Below are positions 27,091 through 36,298 of a DNA stretch of 64,000 bases, piece by piece. The notes under the pieces are model-generated. The model was not told the origin of the DNA. It ran no database searches and was given only the letters and a program-made list of their open reading frames with translations. Origin of the DNA: Haloprofundus halophilus (GTDB taxonomy: Archaea > Halobacteriota > Halobacteria > Halobacteriales > Haloferacaceae). Position 1 is the stretch's first letter. The number at the start of each line of letters is the position of its first letter. The DNA is taken from NCBI RefSeq assembly GCF_003439925.1, contig NZ_QQRR01000002.1:868001-932000 (forward strand), written 5' to 3'. The position numbers and the translations under genes were made by a program.

Positions 27091-27501
27091 ATGAGTGAAC
27101 CGGAGCGCACCGACCGGAGCGCAGATGCCGGCGAAGCGAGAGCGGATTCGGACGCTCGAACGGCCGGCGACGACGAGACGGCCCCGCAGTTCGGCCGGAA
27201 GTGGCGACTGCTGCTCCTGGGGATGCTCGGCTTCGTCGCCGTGACGACGGTGCTACAGTTCCAAGTCGAGGGTACGAGCGCGCTCCCCGAGATAGTGGTG
27301 AGCCTCTACGTCGTCGCCGTCGTCGCCTACGGTGTCGTCGCGGACGCGATGCAGACCCGCCGGTTTCGCATCGCCCTCTACGCCGGGGCCGTCGCGTGGG
27401 GCGCGGTCAGACTCGTAGAGGGCGACACGTCTCTCGTCACCTACGCGCTCCTGGGAATCGGCGCGTTCCTCCTGACGAGGGAACTGACGTTCGCGGACTG
27501 A
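27091..27501 (+). CDS. Small membrane protein of unknown function
   Basis: This 136-residue protein has a hydrophilic N-terminus of about 40 residues rich in Asp, Ala and Arg, then three or four membrane helices (LLLLGMLGFVAVTTVLQF, IVVSLYVVAVVAYGVVADAM, IALYAGAVAWGAVRL, LVTYALLGIGAFLL). No family recognised. It is divergent from the Dna2-like gene. An out-of-frame 18-codon ORF overlaps its start, which I do not consider a gene. Confidence 0.68.
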   Translation: MSEPERTDRSADAGEARADSDARTAGDDETAPQFGRKWRLLLLGMLGFVAVTTVLQFQVEGTSALPEIVVSLYVVAVVAYGVVADAMQTRRFRIALYAGAVAWGAVRLVEGDTSLVTYALLGIGAFLLTRELTFAD

Positions 27502-27558
27502 TACCGAACCGGACTGTCCGACCGACACACTCATTCGAGCGGCACGCCAACGCGACCC

Positions 27559-28110
27559 ATGCGCGTCAGAGCGTGGCGGGACATCCTCGAAGAGGTGACC
27601 GCCGACGGTAGCGACGGCGAGGACTGGCGAGCGGTCGCCGGACGTCGCCGCGAGGGCGTCGGCGAGGACCTCGTGCTCGGACACCCGAACCGGGGCGTCT
27701 ACTTTCTGAAGACGTACGCGAAGAACCCCTACGAGCTCCGCGGCGTCGGCGCGCGGGTCGCCCGCCGCGTCGACGACGGCCTCGAACCGCTGCTGCCGAA
27801 CCGCGAGAGCGCGGGACGGTTCGCCGTCCAGAACCCGCCGGAGGACGACGAGCACGCGAAGACGATGGCCAAGCGCGTCCGGGAGACGGTCCGGGTCCAC
27901 GGCGACGCGCCGACGACGCCGGACGACTTCTTCACCGACCTGATGGAGGCGCTCGACAGCCCCGCGTTCGGCCCGATGGAGTTCGACCCCGAGGAGCGCC
28001 CCGACTCGCTGGACGCCTTCGGCGACGAGTTCGAGGAGGCCGAGCGCCTGCTCGACGCCGAACTCGACGACCTCGTGGACGAAGACGAGGTCGGCCGCGG
28101 GTTCCAGTGA
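27559..28110 (+). CDS. Conserved-looking acidic cytoplasmic protein, unknown function
   Basis: This 183-residue soluble protein begins MRVRAWRDILEEVTADGSDG, contains a compact middle section (GEDLVLGHPNRGVYFLKTYAKNPYELRGVGARVARRVDDGLEPLL) and ends in an acidic helical tail (DEFEEAERLLDAELDDLVDEDE). Composition is typical of a genuine haloarchaeal protein: acidic, with few Lys and no Cys. I do not recognise a domain or catalytic motif. It lies between two small membrane-protein genes in the same direction; no functional link is implied. Confidence 0.75.
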   Translation: MRVRAWRDILEEVTADGSDGEDWRAVAGRRREGVGEDLVLGHPNRGVYFLKTYAKNPYELRGVGARVARRVDDGLEPLLPNRESAGRFAVQNPPEDDEHAKTMAKRVRETVRVHGDAPTTPDDFFTDLMEALDSPAFGPMEFDPEERPDSLDAFGDEFEEAERLLDAELDDLVDEDEVGRGFQ

Positions 28111-28149
28111 GCGGTACGCCGGAGGGGCGCGGCCGGCGACAGTGAGTAG

Positions 28150-28159
28150 CGTTAAAACG
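28150..28159 (+). promoter_or_regulatory. TATA-like promoter pointing at an 18-codon leader ORF
   Basis: The sequence cgttaaaacg contains TTAAAA centred 26 bp before the ATG at 28181. That is the exact spacing of a leaderless haloarchaeal start, but 82 bp before the start of the recognised membrane-protein gene. Confidence 0.6.
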
Positions 28160-28180
28160 CCTCCGCGCCCTGGCATCCGT

Positions 28181-28237
28181 ATGAACCGTTTCGACGCGAG
28201 GCGTTCGACCGGCGACTGCGGAGGCGGACGCGACTGA
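28181..28237 (+). CDS. Putative 18-residue leader peptide
   Basis: The peptide is MNRFDARRSTGDCGGGRD. Its ATG lies 26 bp after a TTAAAA promoter element, and its TGA overlaps the ATG of the following membrane-protein gene (TGATG at 28235-28239). It is short and basic, unlike most halophilic proteins, and may exist only to couple or regulate translation of the next gene. Confidence 0.4.
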   Translation: MNRFDARRSTGDCGGGRD

Positions 28238-28452
28238 TGGTCGGTCCGAGCCTCTCGGACGACGAGCGCGACGCCGCCTCCTTTCGACTGAAACTGTTCT
28301 TCGTCCTCCTCGTCGGCGCGTCCGGCGGCCTCATCGCCCTCCAGGTCGACCCGACCCCGGTGGAGCTCGCGCTCTCGATTCTCGGCGGGCTTCTCCTCGG
28401 CTGGCTGTTGCTGGTGTTTCTCGTCCGCTCGTTCCGACAAGAGCCGCGGTGA
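28237..28452 (+). CDS. Small two-helix membrane protein
   Basis: This 71-residue protein has a short charged N-terminus (SLSDDERDAASF) and two membrane helices, LKLFFVLLVGASGGLIALQV and ELALSILGGLLLGWLLLVFLV, ending in RSFRQEPR. It looks like a conserved small haloarchaeal membrane protein; function unknown. The start overlaps the stop of an 18-codon upstream ORF, which suggests translational coupling. Confidence 0.7.
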   Translation: MVGPSLSDDERDAASFRLKLFFVLLVGASGGLIALQVDPTPVELALSILGGLLLGWLLLVFLVRSFRQEPR

Positions 28453-28644
28453 CGGCAGTCGTCGTCCCCGTTCGTTCTCGCCTCTCTCGCTCTCACGGTT
28501 CCGCTTACTTCCGCCTCTCTCGTCTACTCTCGTCTCCGCGAGGTCGATTACGCACCGGGGGGCGAGTTACGACTACCGACCGAGTACGTTATTTTGAAAC
28601 CGCGTCAACCTGCAAAACATTAATGAGGTAGCATTTCCTCACGA

Positions 28645-31600
28645 ATGTTAGTCATGCAACGGAGACAGTTCCTGCAGGGTGTCGCTGCGACCGGTACCGT
28701 CTCGCTGGCAGGCGTTCCGCGGGCTACGGCGGCGGGCACCGCCCCGGGTGCGCCGGGGTCGGACTCGTTCTGGACGACCGGCGAGAAGTACGGCGTCGGC
28801 ACCGTCGCCGACCACGGCGACTCCGACGCTTCCCACGTGTGGTTCACGCTGACCGAGGGCGCGCTGACCGAACCGCGCTTCCCCCGCGTCGACCTGATGT
28901 GCCTGCGCTCGGTCGACGTGGTCGTCGCCGACGGCGACGGCTACGTCGCGCGGACGTACAACGTCGACCGCACCGACGACGACACCGGCGCGGACCCCGT
29001 CGAACGGCGAACCGAACGCGTCGAGGACGACGCGCTGTTGTTTCGGCAGACGGTTTCGGCCGTCGACCGCGACTGGACCGTCGAACTGGAGTACGCCGCC
29101 GCCGCCGAGAACGACGCCATCCTCGCCGACGTGTCGTTCGAGTCGAGCGCCGAGTACGACGTGTATCTGCTCGTCGACGCCGCGCTCTCGAACAGCGGGG
29201 TGGCCGACACGGCGCTGGTCACCGACTCGGACGCGCTCGCCGGCTTCGACACCGACGACAACGACGACGAGGCGGTCATCCTCGACGAGGACGGCGACCC
29301 GTACAACGTCGCTTCGGCGGTCGTCTCCGACTCGGGCTTCGACTGGACCACCGTCGACTTCGTCGGCGGCGACAGCCTCTCGCCGCTTCTGACCGACGGC
29401 GACGACGCGACGCGCTACGACCGCGCCGAGGACGGCAACGTCGCGCTCGTCGGTCGCCTCGGGACGGGCGTCGACTCGCTCTCGGAGACGGTGGCGCTCG
29501 GCTTCGCGGAGGGCGGCGAGGAGGGCGTCGCCGACGCCGAGTCCGTCGCCCGAGCGTCGCTCGCCCGCGGCTACGACGCGGTCCGCGCGGACTACGTCGC
29601 CTCGTGGCGCGACTACGTGCCCGACCCGCCGGCGTGGCTCGACGCCGACCTCGCCTCGCAGTATCGCGCGGCGGCGATGGAGCTGAAAGCCGTCGACGAC
29701 AAGACGTTCGCCGGTGCGGGGCTGGCGAGCCCCTCGGTGCCGTGGGGCGTGGCGGTGAACGCGAACGAACCGCGGGACTACGGCTACAACTACGTCTGGG
29801 CGCGCGACCTCTACCAGGTGTTCACCGCGTATCTCGCCGCCGGCGACGTCGACAGCGCCCTCGAAGCGACCGAGTACATCTACGAGTACCAGCAGGACGA
29901 GCGGGGGTTCATCCCGCAGAACACCTACATCGACGGGCGGACCCGCTGGGGCGGCGAGCAGATGGACAACATCTCCTTCCCGCAGGTGATGGCGTACCAG
30001 CTCGCGGAGCGCCACGGCATCGACTTCTCGGCGGCGAACTACGACTACGAGAACGTCCGCCGCTCGGCGAACTACGTCGCCGACAACGGTCCCGAGAGCG
30101 CCCAGGAGCGCTGGGAGGAGGAGTCGGGCTACTCGCCGTCGACCATCGCCGCCGAGATCGCGGGGCTGGCCTGCGCCGCGAGCCTCGCCGACGACGAGGG
30201 GCGAGCGGCCGACGCGCTCGTCTGGCTGGCGCTGGCCGACGACTGGACCGCGAACGTCGAGGCGTGGACCGCCACAGAGACCGGGACGGACGAACACACG
30301 CGGACGCCGTACTACTTCCGCGTCAACGACGACCGCGACCCCGAGGACGGCGCCGACCGCGGCCTCGCCAACGGCGGCCCGACGCTCGACGAGCGCAACG
30401 TCGTCGACGCGGGCTTCCTCGAACTCACGCGACTGGGAATCAAACCGTGGGACGACGAGGTGATTCGCAACTCGCTGGCCGTCGTCGACGACACCATCCG
30501 CGTCGAGACGCCGAACGGCCCCGGTTTCTACCGGTACAACGGCGATGGCTACGGCGAGCAGGGACCGAACGACGAGAACTATCCGCGCGGCGCGCCGTGG
30601 TCGCTCGACAACGCCGGCAAAGGTCGGCTGTGGCCCATCTTCACCGGCGAGCGCGCCGAGTACGAACTGCTCGCGGGCGACGAAGACCCCGCTGCGCTGC
30701 TCGACACGATGCGGGGGTTCGCCAACGACGCTGACATGATTCCCGAGCAGGTGTGGGACGTGCCCGAACCCACCGACTACAACTGGGAGTTCGGCGAGGG
30801 CACCGGGTCGGCGACGCCGCTGTCGTGGAGCATGGCGCAGTTCGTCCGCCTCGCGCACGGCGTCGACGCGGGCGAACCCGTCGAGACGCCCGCGTTCGTC
30901 CGGCAGCGGTACGTCGAGGGTGAGACCCCCGAATCGCCGTCGCTGTCGGCGTCGATTCCCTCGACGACCGACGGGGAGACGGTCCGCGTCGAGGGCGACA
31001 CCGACGGCGCGACGGTCGTCGTCCGGACGCCGGTCGAGAGCGTCGTCGCCGACGGCGGGTCGTTCGCCGTCGACGTGGCGGTCGACGACGGCCAGAACGC
31101 CGTCACCGTCGTCGCCGGCAGCGACGCAGACTCGCTGGTCGACACCGGGACGGCGGTCGTCCGCGAGACGGTGACGCGCGTCGCCGTCGGCGACCCGGTG
31201 GCGAGCTTCGACGACCCCGAAGGCGACGACGACGGTCCGGGCGGCTACGTCTACCCGACGAACGAGGCGTTCGTCGACGGCGCGTTCGACCTCCGGCGCG
31301 TGGAACTGTTCGAGACCGACGACCGCTACCAGTTCCTCGTCACGCTCGACGAGCTGACGGACCCCTTCGGCGGCGACGCCGGCTTCTCGCTGCAGACGTT
31401 CCACGTCTACCTGCGCGCGACCGGCGAGGGAGCCGACGGCGGTTCGACGGAGACGCGCGAAGGCGTCGACGCGGCGCTCGAAGCGCCGCACGACGCGCGC
31501 ATCGTCGTCGAGGGGTTCACCGGGGAGTTCTCCCCGCGCGTCGAAGCCGCCGACGGCAGCGTCGTCACCGAGGACGTCGACGTCGTCGCCTACGCCGACG

Positions 31601-32247
31601 CGGACGCCGTGAAGTTCGAGGTGCCCAAGTCGGCGGTCGGCGACCTCGCGGAGCGGGAGTTCGCGCCGGTCGTGCTCGGTCAGGACGGGTTCAGCGTCGG
31701 TCGAATCCGCCCCGTCGTCGCCGAGGCGGGCGGCTACGTCTTCGGCGGCGGCGAGAACGACGACAGCAACCCGAACGTTCTCGACCTGCTGACGCCCGAG
31801 GGCGTCTCCCAGTCGGCGGCGCTGGCCTACGACGACGGCCCGGCGGAGATTCCGTACGTCGCCGTCGAGTCGGGACTCGTCGCCGAGCGCGTCGCAGTCG
31901 AGGTCGAGTCGACCGTCGCCCCCGAGTCGAGGGGCGTGATTCCGGTGTCGGTCGAGAGCGACGCGACGCTCGACCCGGAGACCGTCAGGTTCGGCACGTC
32001 GGAACGCGTCGACGACGGTGAGGGCGCAGCGCCGGCGCACGGCGGGCACGAAGGCGGAAGATACCACTTCCGGACGCAGGAGACCGGCGTCGGCGCGGAG
32101 ACGGAGACGCTCGTCCTCGTCGGCGAGACGGACGACGGCACGCCGGTTCGCGGCGAGGCGACGGTCCGCGTCGTCGGTGGTCGCGGCAACGGCGGTCGCG
32201 GCAACGGCGGCAACGACGACTCGAAGGGGAAACCGGGCGGCAACTGA
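28645..32247 (+). CDS. Tat-exported GH15 glucoamylase/glucodextranase-like protein
   Basis: This 1200-residue secreted enzyme begins with a twin-arginine signal (QRRQFLQGVAATGTVSLAG). A beta-sandwich N-domain (from SDSFWTTGEKYGVGTVADHG) precedes an (alpha/alpha)6 GH15 catalytic domain from about residue 330: YNYVWARDLYQVF, RWGGEQMDNISFPQV, the acid-containing WEEESGYSPSTIAAEIAG, and EQVWDVPEP near the second catalytic Glu. The C-terminal part resembles the glucodextranase surface/binding module (PVASFDDPEGDDDGPGGYVYPTNEAF). It should release glucose from external alpha-glucans. TTAAT about 23 bp upstream fits the first ATG; a Met three codons on is the alternative. Confidence 0.9.
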   Translation: MLVMQRRQFLQGVAATGTVSLAGVPRATAAGTAPGAPGSDSFWTTGEKYGVGTVADHGDSDASHVWFTLTEGALTEPRFPRVDLMCLRSVDVVVADGDGYVARTYNVDRTDDDTGADPVERRTERVEDDALLFRQTVSAVDRDWTVELEYAAAAENDAILADVSFESSAEYDVYLLVDAALSNSGVADTALVTDSDALAGFDTDDNDDEAVILDEDGDPYNVASAVVSDSGFDWTTVDFVGGDSLSPLLTDGDDATRYDRAEDGNVALVGRLGTGVDSLSETVALGFAEGGEEGVADAESVARASLARGYDAVRADYVASWRDYVPDPPAWLDADLASQYRAAAMELKAVDDKTFAGAGLASPSVPWGVAVNANEPRDYGYNYVWARDLYQVFTAYLAAGDVDSALEATEYIYEYQQDERGFIPQNTYIDGRTRWGGEQMDNISFPQVMAYQLAERHGIDFSAANYDYENVRRSANYVADNGPESAQERWEEESGYSPSTIAAEIAGLACAASLADDEGRAADALVWLALADDWTANVEAWTATETGTDEHTRTPYYFRVNDDRDPEDGADRGLANGGPTLDERNVVDAGFLELTRLGIKPWDDEVIRNSLAVVDDTIRVETPNGPGFYRYNGDGYGEQGPNDENYPRGAPWSLDNAGKGRLWPIFTGERAEYELLAGDEDPAALLDTMRGFANDADMIPEQVWDVPEPTDYNWEFGEGTGSATPLSWSMAQFVRLAHGVDAGEPVETPAFVRQRYVEGETPESPSLSASIPSTTDGETVRVEGDTDGATVVVRTPVESVVADGGSFAVDVAVDDGQNAVTVVAGSDADSLVDTGTAVVRETVTRVAVGDPVASFDDPEGDDDGPGGYVYPTNEAFVDGAFDLRRVELFETDDRYQFLVTLDELTDPFGGDAGFSLQTFHVYLRATGEGADGGSTETREGVDAALEAPHDARIVVEGFTGEFSPRVEAADGSVVTEDVDVVAYADADAVKFEVPKSAVGDLAEREFAPVVLGQDGFSVGRIRPVVAEAGGYVFGGGENDDSNPNVLDLLTPEGVSQSAALAYDDGPAEIPYVAVESGLVAERVAVEVESTVAPESRGVIPVSVESDATLDPETVRFGTSERVDDGEGAAPAHGGHEGGRYHFRTQETGVGAETETLVLVGETDDGTPVRGEATVRVVGGRGNGGRGNGGNDDSKGKPGGN

Positions 32248-32283
32248 GCGACGCTCCGTCGCGTCGCGCGACTCGGCCCGCCG

Positions 32284-34503
32284 CTACTCCGCGACCTCGA
32301 ACGACGCCTCGTCGTCGCCGACGAACACCCGGTACTCGCCGGACTCGACGACGCGACCCTCGCGGGGCTTGTAGAAGCCGAACTCCTCGGCCGGAATCGA
32401 CACCGTGAGCGACGCCGACTCGCCGGGGTCGACCGACACCTGCCCGAAGCCGACCAGCCAGCGCTCGGGGCGGACGCGCGAACTCACCTCCTGGCGGGCG
32501 TAGACGTGGACCGTCTCGGTGCCCGGTCGGTCGCCCGTGTTCGAGACGGTGGCCGTCACGTCGAGTTCGCCTTCCTCGCCGATTTCGGCGCGCTCGACGG
32601 CGACCTCGTCGTACTCGAACGTCGTGTAGCTCAGTCCGTGCCCGAACTCGTACAGCGGGTCGTACGACGGCGGGTGCTCGTCGTCGCCGATGGGCCGCGG
32701 GTGCGCGAGGTAGTCGTGGTGCTGCGGCAGGTCGCCGGTCGACCGCGGCACCGAGATGGGGAGTCGCCCCCGCGGGTCGTTCTCGCCGAACAGCGTCTCG
32801 GCGACGGCGCGGCCGCCCTCGGTGCCGGGGTAGTAAGCCATCAGCAGACCCGCGGCGTTGTGGTCGAGCCACTCGACGGCGAGCGGGCGGCCGGTGACGA
32901 GCACGCCGACGACCGGCGTCCCGGTCTCGTGGACGCGGCGGGCGAGTTCGCGCTGGGCTTCCGACAGCCGGAGTTCCGAGCGCGTCGGCCACTCGCCGGT
33001 CTCGACGCCCGCCTGCGCGGCGGGGCCGAACTCGTGGAGGTACCAGCCCTCGCCGAGCGCCAACACCGCCACGTCGGCCTCCGCCGCCTTCTCGGCGGCG
33101 GCATCCAAATCGAGCGTCTCGTTGAGCGTCGCTCCCTGTTCGTAGGTGACGCTCGCGCCGTGGTCCTCGCTCTTCGCGCGGAGCGCCTCCAGAATCGTCT
33201 CGCCCGCGGCGTCGTCGGCGTCGAGGACGCTCCACCCGCCGAGTTGGTGGACGATGTCGTCGGCGTTCGGCCCGCCGACGAACACCTCCTCGTCGCCCGA
33301 CAGCGGGAGGACGCCGTCGTTTTTCAGCAGCGTCACGCTGGCGCGGGCGGCCTCGCGCGCCAGCTCGCGGTGGTCGTCGGTGCCGACCGAGTCGCTCGCC
33401 TCGTCGGCGTCGACGTAGGGCTCTTCGAAGAGGCCGAGTTCGAACTTTTGTTCGAGGACGCGGCGGACGCTCGCGTCGAGCGTCTCCTCGTCGAGTTCGC
33501 CGGCTTCGACCAGCGAGGCGAGGTTCTCGGCGTGTTCGACGCTGCCGACGGAGGCCACGTCGAGTCCGGCGGCGTGCGCCTGTCGGACGGCGTCGCGCTG
33601 GTTCTTTGCCGTTTTGTGGTCGTCGGCGAGCTGGCGAACGCCGTTCCAGTCGGAGACGACGTGACCCTCGAACCCCAGCTCGTCGCGGAGCAGGCCGGTG
33701 AGAACCCGGCGGGAACTGTGGGAGGGCTCGCCGTCGACGGAGTTGTAGCTCGGCATCACGGAGTCGACGCCCGCGTCGAGCGCGTCCTCGAACGGTCGGA
33801 CGAACGTGTTTCGGAGCTTGTACTCGGAGACGTCGACGGGCGAGGCGTCCTCGCCGCGCTCGGGTTCGCTGTACGCCGGGAAGTGTTTCGCCGTGGCGAG
33901 GACCGGTTCGTCGCTCTCCTGGTAGCCGCGAATCTTCGCCGCGGCCATCGTCGCGCAGAGCAGCGGGCTCTCGCCGAACGTCTCGAAGATGCGCCCCCAT
34001 CGGGGCTCTCGTCCCACGTCGCAGGTCGGCGAGTAGTTCTGGTGTGCGCCGGTTCGGCGCATCTCCTTCGCGGTGATTTCCGCACCGGCTTCGATTAGCT
34101 CGGGGTCCCACGTCGCCGCAGCGCCGAGTCCGTTCGGGAAGACGGTGGTGTCGGCGACGTAGGCGTGGCCGTGGACCGCGTCGACGTTCAACAGCAGCGG
34201 AATCCCGAGTCGCGTCTCCTCGCGGGCGACGCGCTGGAGGTCGTTCGCTATCTCGGCGACTTCGGTCGGGTCGGTCGCCAGCGGCGCGGCCCAACCGAAC
34301 GGCGCGGCGACGCCGAGGTGGTGGTTGCGGACCGCGTCCGCGATGTCCTCGAACGTCTGCGCTTCGCGGAGGTGGCCGCCCCACGTCCCGGCGAGTTGGC
34401 CGGCCTTCTCCTCGACGGTCATCCGGTCGAGGAGGTCCGAAACGCGCTCGGCGGTGTCGAGTTCCGGTCGTCGGTACGGCGGCGTCTCGTCGTCGTCACT
34501 CAT
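32284..34503 (-). CDS. Glycoside hydrolase family 3 beta-glucosidase
   Basis: This 739-residue protein has all GH3 parts: the N-terminal TIM-like domain with NVDAVHGHAYV and the nucleophile segment GHVVSDWNGV, the alpha/beta sandwich domain with LLKNDGVLPLS and the ALGEGWYLHEFG loop, and a C-terminal fibronectin-III-like domain (VTATVSNTGDRPGTETVHVYARQ). It hydrolyses terminal beta-glucosides; xylosidase activity is possible. No Tat or Sec signal is visible, so it probably works in the cytoplasm. It is convergent with the secreted GH15 gene, giving a local carbohydrate-use pair. Confidence 0.93.
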   Translation of the reverse strand: MSDDDETPPYRRPELDTAERVSDLLDRMTVEEKAGQLAGTWGGHLREAQTFEDIADAVRNHHLGVAAPFGWAAPLATDPTEVAEIANDLQRVAREETRLGIPLLLNVDAVHGHAYVADTTVFPNGLGAAATWDPELIEAGAEITAKEMRRTGAHQNYSPTCDVGREPRWGRIFETFGESPLLCATMAAAKIRGYQESDEPVLATAKHFPAYSEPERGEDASPVDVSEYKLRNTFVRPFEDALDAGVDSVMPSYNSVDGEPSHSSRRVLTGLLRDELGFEGHVVSDWNGVRQLADDHKTAKNQRDAVRQAHAAGLDVASVGSVEHAENLASLVEAGELDEETLDASVRRVLEQKFELGLFEEPYVDADEASDSVGTDDHRELAREAARASVTLLKNDGVLPLSGDEEVFVGGPNADDIVHQLGGWSVLDADDAAGETILEALRAKSEDHGASVTYEQGATLNETLDLDAAAEKAAEADVAVLALGEGWYLHEFGPAAQAGVETGEWPTRSELRLSEAQRELARRVHETGTPVVGVLVTGRPLAVEWLDHNAAGLLMAYYPGTEGGRAVAETLFGENDPRGRLPISVPRSTGDLPQHHDYLAHPRPIGDDEHPPSYDPLYEFGHGLSYTTFEYDEVAVERAEIGEEGELDVTATVSNTGDRPGTETVHVYARQEVSSRVRPERWLVGFGQVSVDPGESASLTVSIPAEEFGFYKPREGRVVESGEYRVFVGDDEASFEVAE

Positions 34504-34588
34504 GAGTGACAGTAGCGAGAAGAGCGTGAAGAACGTTCGTGCATCGACGGCAGCGTCGGTGGCGAGTCGCGGAGGCGAGAGTCGGCTC

Positions 34589-35545
34589 TCAGGCGTCGAC
34601 GCGCGCCAGCCACAGCCCGGGGTCGTCGAGTTCCTCGTCGGTCGGGAGGTTCTCCGGTTTCTCCCAGACTTTGCTGGCGGCAGCGACGCCGCGGACCTCG
34701 GCGACGGATTCGAAGAAGCGCGCGCCGCGCTCGTACTGACGGCGCTTGAGTCCGAGGCCGAGGAGGCGTCGCGCGAGTTGCGCCAGCGGACCGCCGCCGC
34801 GACGGCGCGCGTCGAGTTTCCGCCGGAGGTCCTCGTAGTCGTCGTCGAACGCGCGGTCCATCAGCAGTTCCGCGTAGCCCTCGACGGCCGTCATCGCCGT
34901 GTCGAGTTCGCGGAACGCCTCGCGGTCGATGCTCCCCTCGGTGAGCGCGTCGACGCCGCGCTCCATCCGGGATTCGAGGTGGCCCGAGAGCCACGGGGCC
35001 GCGCCGAACTCCGCGGCGTGCGACACCTCGTGGAACGCGATCCAGCGGCGAAAGCGCGGGTAATCGACGTTCAACTGGTCGGCGACCTTCCGGATGTTGG
35101 GGTGGACGAAGTAGAGGCCGTGGTCGTCGTCGCCCTCCGCGAGGAGGAGCGGGTCGTACTGGCCGAGGACGTTGCTGCCGAGAAACGAGAGCATGAACGA
35201 CATCGTCCCGGTGTTGAGCGTGCGGGCGACGCCGGGAAAGATACCGTCGGCGCGCTCCTCCAGCGGGCGCATCACGCGCTCGAACGTGCGGATGTTGGCG
35301 TCTATCCAGTGGTGGCGGTTCTGGACTTCGATGGCCTCGGGGAGTTCGAACTCGACGTCGCCGACCGTCCGGAGGCGGCTGCGAGCGTCGCGCACGTCCT
35401 CGGCGTAGCCCGTTCGTTCTGCCGTCGAGAGGTCGAGACTGCCGGGGTCGGTGGCGGCTTTCGCGGCGTCTGCGACCGCGTCCCAGTCGATAACGCCCGT
35501 TCCGGACGCACCCGCGACGGCCCGGACGCTACGATAGAGATTCAT
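34589..35545 (-). CDS. DUF2342 zincin-like putative metalloprotease
   Basis: This 318-residue protein has the zincin motif FHEVSHAAEF (H-E-x-x-H) within RWIAFHEVSHAAEFGAAPW and a downstream candidate third ligand region (MTAVEGYAELLMDRAF). This is the pattern of the DUF2342 family, annotated in actinobacteria and haloarchaea as coenzyme F420 biosynthesis-associated or zinc-dependent metalloprotease. The C-terminus holds a basic helix (LARRLLGLGLKRRQYERG). No signal peptide is visible. F420-related function is by family annotation only; no F420 genes are nearby. Confidence 0.82.
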   Translation of the reverse strand: MNLYRSVRAVAGASGTGVIDWDAVADAAKAATDPGSLDLSTAERTGYAEDVRDARSRLRTVGDVEFELPEAIEVQNRHHWIDANIRTFERVMRPLEERADGIFPGVARTLNTGTMSFMLSFLGSNVLGQYDPLLLAEGDDDHGLYFVHPNIRKVADQLNVDYPRFRRWIAFHEVSHAAEFGAAPWLSGHLESRMERGVDALTEGSIDREAFRELDTAMTAVEGYAELLMDRAFDDDYEDLRRKLDARRRGGGPLAQLARRLLGLGLKRRQYERGARFFESVAEVRGVAAASKVWEKPENLPTDEELDDPGLWLARVDA

Positions 35546-35628
35546 ACGGGTACTCTGTGGGCACGGCAGAAAACGCTTCGTGTGAGGGTGTCGCGCCGGC
35601 GGGAACGTCTCGCCGGCGACGCCTTCGC

Positions 35629-36063
35629 TCAGGCTTCGTCGCTGAGTTCGTCCAGCTCTTCGAGTTCGTCGAAACCGGCGTCGTCGCCCATCAGGCTCTT
35701 GGCGGCCGCCGCGATGACGACGATTAACACGAGCGAGAGGAGCAGTTTACCGCCGTTACCGGAGTCGCTCGCGTCCTCGTCCGCCTCCTCGGTGGCGTCC
35801 GACGCCGACTCGTCGCGCGCCTTGCGCTCGCGGTTCTCCACGTCGGCGGCCGTCTCTATCTGGTCGACCGCGTCGCTGGTGCCGCCGTCGCTCGTGGCCC
35901 CTCCGCGTTTGCCGAGTAGTTTCGAGACTGTTCCCTTCGCCCCGGTCGAATCGCCCTGTTCGTCGGCGTCGCCTTTCTCGCCTGTGAACATGGGTGCGGT
36001 ATTGGTGGGGCTGAAGCTGAATCCGTCGTGCAAGTGAACCTCGAATAGTGTGAAGTCTCCCAT
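35629..36063 (-). CDS. Single-pass membrane protein of unknown function
   Basis: This 144-residue protein is mostly acidic and low in complexity (Asp, Ser, Glu, Thr), with one membrane helix near the C-terminus (KLLLSLVLIVVIAAAAKSLMG) and a short acidic tail (FDELEELDELSDEA). The true start may be the Met at residue 25 (MFTGEKGDADEQ, position 35991), as the first 24 residues differ in composition. No family recognised. Confidence 0.6.
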   Translation of the reverse strand: MGDFTLFEVHLHDGFSFSPTNTAPMFTGEKGDADEQGDSTGAKGTVSKLLGKRGGATSDGGTSDAVDQIETAADVENRERKARDESASDATEEADEDASDSGNGGKLLLSLVLIVVIAAAAKSLMGDDAGFDELEELDELSDEA

Positions 36064-36257
36064 AGCTGTAGATAATCCGACGAGGACGAACTTAGACGTT
36101 GTGGCGGGCCAGATGGGGGTCGCGCGAACCGAAATCGCACATCGTCGGTTTCGAGTCCGGTGTGTGACCGACGGACACGGAACGCGGCCGACGACAGTTC
36201 TTCGGTTCCCCGCCCACCCCGCCTCCCGCGTGTGACGCCCTCACACCGTCTGCGGCC
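36064..36257. other. Divergent spacer before rpl11
   Basis: About 195 bp lie between the minus-strand membrane-protein gene and the rpl11 promoter. I see no ORF with haloarchaeal composition and no RNA gene here. Confidence 0.4.
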
Positions 36258-36279
36258 GAAAGACAATCGTTAAAAGTCG
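36258..36279 (+). promoter_or_regulatory. Promoter of rpl11, identical over 22 bp to the zinc-finger gene promoter
   Basis: GAAAGACAATCGTTAAAAGT plus CG is found here and, base for base, at 40649-40670. TTAAAA is centred 26 bp before the rpl11 ATG, so the mRNA should be leaderless. The upstream GACAATCG part is probably the BRE/activator region. Confidence 0.75.
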
Positions 36280-36298
36280 CCGCGGGAATATTCGGGAT

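Noticed and set aside
27042-27098. 18-codon uORF overlapping the start of the 136-residue membrane protein
   Set aside because: The nearest A-rich element is about 40 bp upstream, so the promoter spacing does not fit, unlike the case at 28181.
28648-32067. 1139-residue minus-strand ORF
   Set aside because: It is the antisense shadow of the GH15 gene, with shadow-type Val/Arg/Asp composition and no domain.
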